In this document: positions 22,821-27,901 of the stretch, in pieces
Numbering within the stretch: the stretch's first letter is position 1
How the letters are laid out: each line of letters opens with the position of its first letter
Assembly (NCBI GenBank): GCA_041179125.1
Contig: JBEGTZ010000006.1
Span: 1-27,901, forward strand
Direction: 5' to 3'
DNA: 27,901 nt
From: CAMCXE01 sp041179125
GTDB lineage: Bacteria; Pseudomonadota; Gammaproteobacteria; Pseudomonadales; Cellvibrionaceae
Position numbers and translations under genes: made by a program
Notes under the pieces: generated by a model
The model's input: the letters and a program-made list of their open reading frames with translations, nothing else
The model's database searches: none
Told to the model about the DNA's origin: nothing

Positions 22821-23228
22821 CTACTTCACCACCCGTAAACTGGGCCGTTTCTCTGGGGTTGTACCTGCGGGTTTGCTTGGAACAGGATCTGAAGGTGGTG
22901 GCTCTGCTTCACGTTCGAACATCATTCCCTTGCCATTTTCACGGGCGTAGATACCTAACACAGCAAAACAAGGGACATAAATATCCGTGGATACCCCGCC
23001 AAACCGCGCCGAAAAAGCTACGGCTTCGTTGGTGAGATTGATCGAATCCACTGCGCGTGGCGCTATATTCAGAATAATTTGTCCGTCTTTATTCACGTAT
23101 TGTTGTGGCACATGAACACTTGGACTTAGGGCATCTACCGCGAGATAAGGCGTTAAGTTGTTATCCAAAATCCATTCGTACAACGCCCTAATAAGGTAAG
23201 GCTTACTCGAGGTCATGGACATAGACAT
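22821..23228 (-). CDS. sspB: ClpXP specificity-enhancing factor SspB
   Basis: SspB tethers ssrA-tagged proteins to ClpXP for degradation. The 135-residue product has the N-terminal SKPYLIRALYEWILDN block, RAVDSINLTNEAVAFSARFGG in the substrate-binding domain, a Pro-rich flexible linker and the C-terminal ClpX-docking peptide RPSLRVVK. Start ATG 23228 has AGG five bases upstream; ATG 23216 is possible. The usual partner sspA is not between it and the bc1 genes. Confidence 0.93.
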   Translation of the reverse strand: MSMSMTSSKPYLIRALYEWILDNNLTPYLAVDALSPSVHVPQQYVNKDGQIILNIAPRAVDSINLTNEAVAFSARFGGVSTDIYVPCFAVLGIYARENGKGMMFEREAEPPPSDPVPSKPAGTTPEKRPSLRVVK

Positions 23229-23422
23229 CTACACCTGTATCAAAAAATAACGCGCCGCCGGTAAGTACCGACCACATGGGTTAGTCGAAAATGAAAAGAT
23301 CATACTAGAAACGCCAGCCAGGGAGTGCGGGACAACCCACAGGCTTTAACCTCAGTTTAAAAGGGGTGGACAGAAGGAAGACGCGCTGGCTAACGCACTA
23401 CCCGTTTGCCCGCAACAAACGC

Positions 23423-23445
23423 GGCGCGCACTCAAAGTGCGCGCC
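23423..23445 (-). terminator. GC-rich hairpin after the petBC gene
   Basis: A perfect 10-bp stem ggcgcgcact/agtgcgcgcc with a 3-base loop lies nine bases beyond the petBC stop. On the minus strand it is followed by GCGTTTGTTG rather than a clean T-run, so it could terminate weakly or protect the mRNA 3' end. Confidence 0.55.
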
Positions 23446-23453
23446 CAAAACGA

Positions 23454-25505
23454 TTAGTGTATGCCCTTCCAATATTCGCGGTTCAGCAGCAGCACACACA
23501 CGAAAAATATGGAAAGAAACCCTAATACATACCAACCCATCTGCTGGCGATTGGCCGCGCCTGGCTCAGCCAAATACACCATAAAATTAACCAAGTCCTC
23601 AACGGCTTCGGTGTATTCCGCAGGTGTCATGCTGCCTTTTGTTTTGCCCACTTCTAAACGGCCACACTCCACCATTTTAGGTTCGCCAAGTTTATCCCGC
23701 TCGGTAACACCGTGGGTGTCGGTGTGTGGGCCGGTGGCACATTCGGGCAGCCCTTGCAGTTCAAGCAGAACATGGGGCATACCCACATTGGGGAACACTT
23801 TGTTATTTACGCCCGTTGGACGCGTTTCATCTTTGTAAAAACTGCGCAGGTATGTGTATACCCACTCAGGGCTACGGGCGCGTGTTGCAAGGCTTAAATC
23901 TGGCGGCGTGGCACCAAACCAAGCTTTGGATTTTTTAGGCGCCATTGCGATGCTCATGGTGTCGCCGATTTTTTGATCGCCCAATATTAAATTGGCAGCG
24001 ACTTGTTTCTCGGGAATCTCCAAGTCCTGAGCAAGACGCGCAAAACGTGCATAGTTTGCCGAATGACAGCCCATGCAATAGTTAACAAAATATTTGGCGC
24101 CGCGCTGTAAAGAAGCTTTATCGTCAAAATCGGGCTTGAAATGATCACAGGCTACGGTTCCACAGTGCCCCATTGCCTCATTAGCAACGGCTTTAATAGG
24201 CACGATAACCAGAACGATAAACAGCAATAAACCGCCGAGCACCCAATGTGTACCCAGCCCCTTCGCCTGTACGCGGTCGGGAACCGGTAAGGTTTTTTCG
24301 TGTTTGGTCCAAAATGGCATTCCGAAAAAATACAGGAAATACACCACGGTGCAAATTTGAGCCAAAGTCGTTCGATGTACAGTGGCCGGTTCAACCCCTA
24401 AATAGCCCAGAATCACAAAAGAGGCGGCAAACACAATTAGGGCTACGCGGCTAAAAATACCTTTAAAACGAATCGATTTAACCGGGCTTTTATCCAGCCA
24501 GGGCAGCACAAACAAAATGGCAATCGCAGCGGCCATCACAACAAAACCTAGGAACTTGGAATTCAACGGCCCGATGTCGATGGTCACGGCACGCAACATG
24601 GCGTAAAACGGTGTGAAGTACCAAACAGGGGCAATATGCTCTGGCGTTTTCAAGCCATTGGCCTGCTCAAAGTTAGCGTGCTCTAAGAAGAACCCGCCCA
24701 TTTCAGGCATGAAGAACACAATGCCGCAGAACGCAAACAAGAAAACGGTAACACCCACTAAATCATGCACGGTGTAATAAGGATGGAATGGCACACCGTC
24801 CAAAGGGATGCCGTTGGCGTCTTTTTTCTTTTTAATTTCAATGCCATCGGGATTGTTAGAGCCTACTTCGTGAAGCGCCAAAATATGCATTACCACCAGG
24901 CCCAACAATGCGATGGGAAGCGCAACAACGTGCAGCGCAAAAAAGCGGTTTAAGGTTGCGCCAGAGATAAGGTAATCACCGCGAATCCACTGCACTAAAT
25001 CCTCACCCACCACAGGGATAGCACCAAAGAGGTTAACGATCACCTGGGCACCCCAGTAGGACATTTGCCCCCAAGGCAACACATACCCCATGAACGCTTC
25101 AGCCATAAGCAACACATAAATGAACATGCCAAAGATCCACACCAGCTCACGCGGAGCCTTGTAGGAGCCGTACATCATGCCGCGAAACATGTGCAGGTAA
25201 ACCACCACGAAAAAGGCTGAAGCACCCGTGGAGTGCATATAGCGCAATAAATCGCCGTAGGGCACATCACGCATGATGTACTCCACAGAGGCAAACGCCC
25301 CGTGCGCAGTAGGCTCATAACTCATCGTTAACCAAATGCCGGTCAGTAGCTGGTTAACCAACACCAACAACGATAAAACACCAAAAAAATACCAAAAGTT
25401 GAAATTTTTCGGTGCGTAGTATTTACCCATGTGGGTATCCCACGCACGCTGTACAGGAAGTCGCTTATCAACCCACTGCCATAACCCTGTTAGCCAGTTC
25501 ATCAT
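23454..25505 (-). CDS. Fused cytochrome b-cytochrome c1 subunit of the bc1 complex
   Basis: This 683-residue protein joins two bc1 subunits that Pseudomonas-type clusters encode separately. Residues 1 to about 415 are cytochrome b, with haem ligands H91/H105 and H192/H207 and the quinol-site motif APVWYFTPFYA. A hydrophobic segment then ends in KAVA-NE (A441|N442), a good signal-peptidase site. From there comes cytochrome c1, with CMGCH at 477-481 binding haem c, MAPKKSKAWFGATPPDLS, and a C-terminal anchor MGWYVLGFLSIFFVCVLLL. The Bradyrhizobium FbcH precursor has the same fusion and is cut after translation; the site here suggests the same. The start ATG 25505 is two bases after the petA stop. 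Confidence 0.93.
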   Translation of the reverse strand: MMNWLTGLWQWVDKRLPVQRAWDTHMGKYYAPKNFNFWYFFGVLSLLVLVNQLLTGIWLTMSYEPTAHGAFASVEYIMRDVPYGDLLRYMHSTGASAFFVVVYLHMFRGMMYGSYKAPRELVWIFGMFIYVLLMAEAFMGYVLPWGQMSYWGAQVIVNLFGAIPVVGEDLVQWIRGDYLISGATLNRFFALHVVALPIALLGLVVMHILALHEVGSNNPDGIEIKKKKDANGIPLDGVPFHPYYTVHDLVGVTVFLFAFCGIVFFMPEMGGFFLEHANFEQANGLKTPEHIAPVWYFTPFYAMLRAVTIDIGPLNSKFLGFVVMAAAIAILFVLPWLDKSPVKSIRFKGIFSRVALIVFAASFVILGYLGVEPATVHRTTLAQICTVVYFLYFFGMPFWTKHEKTLPVPDRVQAKGLGTHWVLGGLLLFIVLVIVPIKAVANEAMGHCGTVACDHFKPDFDDKASLQRGAKYFVNYCMGCHSANYARFARLAQDLEIPEKQVAANLILGDQKIGDTMSIAMAPKKSKAWFGATPPDLSLATRARSPEWVYTYLRSFYKDETRPTGVNNKVFPNVGMPHVLLELQGLPECATGPHTDTHGVTERDKLGEPKMVECGRLEVGKTKGSMTPAEYTEAVEDLVNFMVYLAEPGAANRQQMGWYVLGFLSIFFVCVLLLNREYWKGIH

Positions 25506-25507
25506 TG

Positions 25508-26110
25508 TTAGGCCCCTTGATCTTCGCCGATAAGAATGACCGAATCACTGAGATACTTGTGAGCGGGCACTTCTAAATTTAATGGAGCGGGTACACCTTG
25601 AAAAACACGGCCCGCTAAGTCGTAAGTTGAACCGTGGCACTTGCAATAAAACCCACCTTGCCAAGTACCGCCACCGTTTAAGTCAACGGACCCTACTTTT
25701 GGCTCAAAACCGGGCGCGCAGCCTAAATGAGTACATACGCCCAAAAGCACGGCGATGTCTTCTTTGCCCGCGATGGCGCGGGTTTCTGAGTGTGCATAGG
25801 CCGGCTGAACGGATTTTTCTGAGGTGGGGTCGCGCAATTTGCTTTCATTGGTTTTAAGTGCGGCCAAGGCTTCCGGGGTGCGGCGCACCACATAAACCGG
25901 CTTGCCGCGCCACTCAACCGTTACCATTTGGCCGGGTTCAATTTTGCTGACGTTGATTTCAACAGGCGCCCCAGCTGCTTTTGCTTTCGCACTGGGCGAC
26001 CAGGAACCAACAAACGGAATGGCTGCGCCAACCGCCCCTACAGCACCCACGGCAGATGTCACCGCTGTTAATACACGGCGACGCCCGCGATTAATTTCGT
26101 CATTACTCAT
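25508..26110 (-). CDS. petA: Rieske iron-sulfur subunit of the bc1 complex
   Basis: PetA carries the [2Fe-2S] cluster that takes electrons from quinol to cytochrome c1. From ATG 26110 the product is 200 residues. A twin-arginine signal anchor (NRGRRRVLTA at about 7-16, then a hydrophobic stretch) precedes the soluble domain with cluster motifs CTHLGCAP and CKCHGSTYD. I chose this start because AGGAG lies nine bases upstream; a TTG at 26131 would add seven residues. petBC follows immediately, so the complex is encoded by two genes. Confidence 0.95.
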   Translation of the reverse strand: MSNDEINRGRRRVLTAVTSAVGAVGAVGAAIPFVGSWSPSAKAKAAGAPVEINVSKIEPGQMVTVEWRGKPVYVVRRTPEALAALKTNESKLRDPTSEKSVQPAYAHSETRAIAGKEDIAVLLGVCTHLGCAPGFEPKVGSVDLNGGGTWQGGFYCKCHGSTYDLAGRVFQGVPAPLNLEVPAHKYLSDSVILIGEDQGA

Positions 26111-26170
26111 GACGTGTATCTCCTGTGGCAAAAGAACAAAGTTTTAAAAAAGTAAGCGTAGTAGGACAAA

Positions 26171-26227
26171 TCAGATACTACGAATTTCAAACGAATAGGG
26201 AGTTGATTTAGGCAAACGAAAAGCCAT
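26171..26227 (-). CDS. 18-residue upstream ORF (possible leader peptide) before petA
   Basis: ATG 26227 opens MAFRLPKSTPYSFEIRSI and stops at 26171. A full AAGGAG (26235-26240) sits seven bases upstream, better than the site of petA itself. It lies alone between the rpsI terminator and petA, 60 bases before petA. A perfect dyad tgatga-tgt-tcatca (26254-26268) lies just upstream. It could be a regulatory leader peptide or a small protein; no family is recognised. Confidence 0.45.
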   Translation of the reverse strand: MAFRLPKSTPYSFEIRSI

Positions 26228-26370
26228 TATTCTACTCCTTGGGAGGCATGAGCTGATGATGTTCATCAATCAAATGCAAAGGACTGGCTATGCGAAAAGC
26301 GCGCAATGGTAAATAAAATCCCTAACCCTTACAAGGCAATATAAGCCCCAGCCAAAATTCACATGCAAAA

Positions 26371-26397
26371 AAAAGCCCGAACCGGGTTCGGGCTTTT
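26371..26397 (-). terminator. Terminator after rplM-rpsI
   Basis: A 12-bp stem aaaagcccgaac/gttcgggctttt (26371-26382 with 26386-26397) is followed on the minus strand by a run of eight Ts (26367-26374). It ends the ribosomal transcript and separates it from the bc1 genes. Confidence 0.9.
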
Positions 26398-26410
26398 GCC
26401 ATAAGGGCAA

Positions 26411-26803
26411 TTAACGTTTGGAGTACTGTGGACGCTTGCGTGCTTTGCGAAGACCGACTTTTTTACGTTCAACTTCACGCGCATCACGCGTTACATAACC
26501 TGCTGCACGCAGGGCTGGACGCAAGGTTTCATCATAAGCCATTAAGGCACGGGTTAAACCGTGACGAATAGCACCGGCCTGACCGAAGCTACCACCACCT
26601 TTAACGGTGATTTTGATGTCAAATCGATCAACCGCGCCAACCAGTTCAAGCGGCTGACGCACGATCATGCGGGCAACTTCACGGCCAAAGTAGTTTTCAA
26701 TGGTGCGGTCATTGATGCTTATTGCACCACTGCCCAGGGAAATAAATACGCGCGCGGTAGAAGTTTTGCGACGACCTGTACCGTAATATTGTTCACCAGC
26801 CAT
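26411..26803 (-). CDS. rpsI: 30S ribosomal protein S9
   Basis: The basic 130-residue protein begins MAGEQYYGTGRRKTSTARVF and ends KKVGLRKARKRPQYSKR, the conserved S9 tail that reaches the P-site tRNA. Length matches E. coli S9. GGAGG lies five bases before the start. It follows rplM by 11 bases, the universal L13-S9 pairing. Confidence 0.98.
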   Translation of the reverse strand: MAGEQYYGTGRRKTSTARVFISLGSGAISINDRTIENYFGREVARMIVRQPLELVGAVDRFDIKITVKGGGSFGQAGAIRHGLTRALMAYDETLRPALRAAGYVTRDAREVERKKVGLRKARKRPQYSKR

Positions 26804-26814
26804 TTCAGCCTCCG

Positions 26815-27243
26815 TTATAGGTTAAGTTCTTTGGGTTGCTGCGCAGTGTGCGGATGTGACGCACCGGCATAAACCTTTAATTTTTTGAACATTGCCCGGC
26901 CCAATGGACCTTTGGGCAACATACCCTTAACAGCGCTTTGAATGGTGCGCTCAGGGGCTTTGTCGATCAGCTTTTCAAAGCTAATGGTGCGTAAGCCACC
27001 TGGATATCCTGTGTTGTGGTGATACATCTTATCTTTCGCTTTTTTACCCGTTACAGAGACTTTCTCTGCGTTGATAACCACGATGTAATCACCGGTATCA
27101 ACGTGCGGGGTAAATTCAGGCTTGTGCTTGCCGCGCAAACGGCTTGCAATCTCAGTGGCTATACGGCCTAGAGTTTTGCCTGAAGCGTCGAGGATGTACC
27201 ATTCACGTTGTACTGTTTGAGCATTGGCGCTAATTGTCTTCAT
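26815..27243 (-). CDS. rplM: 50S ribosomal protein L13
   Basis: The 142-residue product has the family N-terminus REWYILDASGKTLGRIATEIA, GDYIVVINAEKV and GMLPKGPLGRAMFKKLKVYAG. I placed the start at ATG 27243 (MKTISANAQTVQ), as in E. coli, rather than the longer open frame to 27336, which would include the untranslated leader hairpin. A promoter lies about 107 bases upstream, leaving a leader of roughly 100 bases. Confidence 0.97.
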   Translation of the reverse strand: MKTISANAQTVQREWYILDASGKTLGRIATEIASRLRGKHKPEFTPHVDTGDYIVVINAEKVSVTGKKAKDKMYHHNTGYPGGLRTISFEKLIDKAPERTIQSAVKGMLPKGPLGRAMFKKLKVYAGASHPHTAQQPKELNL

Positions 27244-27274
27244 GTTGTTGGCCTTTAACGTAGGTACTAAAAAC

Positions 27275-27292
27275 CCCAAACCTGCCTTTGGG
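27275..27292 (-). promoter_or_regulatory. Hairpin in the rplM leader
   Basis: On the minus strand CCCAAA and TTTGGG (27275-27280 with 27287-27292) form a 6-bp stem followed by GTTTTTAG. It looks like a weak terminator or attenuator inside the mRNA leader. In E. coli L13 represses its own mRNA through the leader, so a role in autoregulation is possible but inferred. Confidence 0.4.
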
Positions 27293-27349
27293 CATATATT
27301 GGGGGATGGTGCCGGGGTGGCAAATCGCCTCCCCAAAAAAAGAGCGCGA

Positions 27350-27378
27350 ATACTATAGAAAGGCTGCTGTTATTTCAA
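27350..27378 (-). promoter_or_regulatory. Sigma70-type promoter for rplM-rpsI
   Basis: On the minus strand TTGAAA (27373-27378) and TAGTAT (27350-27355) are 17 bases apart, the optimal spacing. The boxes match the consensus at 5 and 4 of 6 positions. Position upstream of rplM supports it. Confidence 0.6.
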
Positions 27379-27470
27379 GCGATTATTAAGTGGCGGGCCA
27401 TGATGCAAGACCTGGGATATTCACCCGGGGGATTACCATTTTTGCCCGAATAGGGTTTGGCTTGAGGTAT

Positions 27471-27526
27471 CGGCAAACGGCAAACGGCAAACGGCAAACG
27501 GCAAACGGCAAACGGCAAACGGCAAA
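27471..27526. repeat. Eight perfect copies of the 7-bp unit cggcaaa
   Basis: Bases 27471-27526 are eight identical units of cggcaaa, followed by extra As. The array lies between the rplM promoter and the transposase remnant and is non-coding as far as I can see. Perfect short arrays of this kind usually vary in copy number by slippage. Confidence 0.95.
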
Positions 27527-27654
27527 AAAACAATCATCCAATTAAGGCAAATCTACAATCATTGAGAAATTACTCAAAAACATTCAAATGTGGTGAAGCA
27601 AACAAATCATCCATTTAATCACCGCCGCCCTATCCCATTGTGGCGGAAACTGGA

Positions 27655-27901
27655 TCAGGGGTATTCGCCCGGGTGTGCCACCATGTTTGCGCGGACGGGA
27701 TTGAGTTCAATATATCGGCTAACGGCCAGAAAATACTCGTCCGATGAAACCAGTGAGGACTTATAGCGCCCCTCCCACAAAGTGCCCGTGCGCCTATAGG
27801 TAATATTCACATAGCGCACATAATTACGCCCCAACGCCTGCATCATCCGTGCAACCCCTCCGGCATCAGCGGGGGTTACTAATAAATGTACGTGATTCGT
27901 C
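27655..27901 (-). pseudogene. REP-associated tyrosine transposase (RAYT), truncated by a stop; 5' end outside window
   Basis: Reading from the right edge the frame gives NHVHLLVTPADAGGVARMMQ, the HUH motif of IS200-like (Y1) REP-associated transposases, then YVNITYRRTGTLWEGRYKSS and YIELNPVRANMVAHPGEYP, all RAYT hallmarks. These enzymes handle REP palindromes as single-stranded DNA. Family members normally continue EYPWSSYR; here TGA (27655-27657) stands where tryptophan TGG is expected, and the frame goes on as SSFRHNGIG for 11 codons to a second stop at 27619. A point mutation therefore probably truncated the protein. The upstream part is not in the window. Confidence 0.85.

Noticed and set aside
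23229..23453. Remnant of sspA
   Set aside because: Reading the 225 bases on the minus strand gave no segment resembling SspA.
26129..26131. TTG start adding seven residues to PetA
   Set aside because: Placing AGGAG inside the coding region would waste the good ribosome site that serves ATG 26110, and the twin-arginine segment follows that ATG at normal distance.
27471..27526. Possible CRISPR array
   Set aside because: The repeats are 7 bp, directly abutting and without spacers; this is a simple tandem repeat.

Overview
The window looks like chromosomal DNA of a plant-polysaccharide-degrading gammaproteobacterium of the Cellvibrionaceae type (Cellvibrio/Saccharophagus-like). This rests on a lipoprotein GH10 xylanase with long poly-serine linkers, a carbohydrate deacetylase, Pseudomonas/Cellvibrio-like housekeeping clusters and Tat-exported bc1 components. 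The genus is inferred from gene content and was not tested.

Layout. (1) Bases 1-6320, minus strand: the yceD-rpmF-plsX-fabD-fabG-acpP-fabF-pabC fatty-acid/phospholipid cluster, without a fabH between plsX and fabD. A separate promoter drives acpP, and pabC runs off the left edge. (2) 6459-8612: yceF-type maf on the plus strand, convergent with and overlapping an HAD phosphatase gene that is translationally coupled to rluC. (3) 8613-9467: a gene-free stretch filled with fold-back repeats. (4) 9468-11422: the yjcH-actP acetate uptake pair, closed by a terminator. (5) 11539-13980: a CE4-type deacetylase convergent with a lipoprotein that joins a c-type cytochrome domain to a GH10 xylanase. (6) 14513-16984: an alpha/beta hydrolase and sthA. 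(7) About 17054-20134: a 3.1-kb accessory segment bounded by inverted copies of a short end sequence. It holds a lipoprotein FKBP isomerase flanked by a 140-bp inverted duplication, several palindromic elements, and a probable frameshifted HExxH toxin gene coupled to a small membrane-protein gene. (8) 20137-23228: a periplasmic hypothetical, a lone LolC/E permease followed by a 176-bp palindrome, a DEDD exonuclease and sspB. (9) 23454-27243, minus strand: rplM-rpsI, a terminator, an 18-codon upstream ORF with a strong ribosome binding site, petA (Rieske) and a fused cytochrome b-cytochrome c1 gene. (10) The right edge has an eightfold 7-bp repeat and a REP-associated tyrosine transposase gene cut by a stop codon.

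The core genes cover acyl-chain synthesis and its link to phospholipid synthesis, translation, acetate uptake, NAD(P)H balance and respiration. The accessory layer is a xylan-attack pair plus a dense set of small mobile or fold-back elements. The most unusual items are the cytochrome-xylanase fusion, the cyt b-c1 fusion, the toxin/immunity-like remnant, and two repeat families that appear as several copies within this one window.
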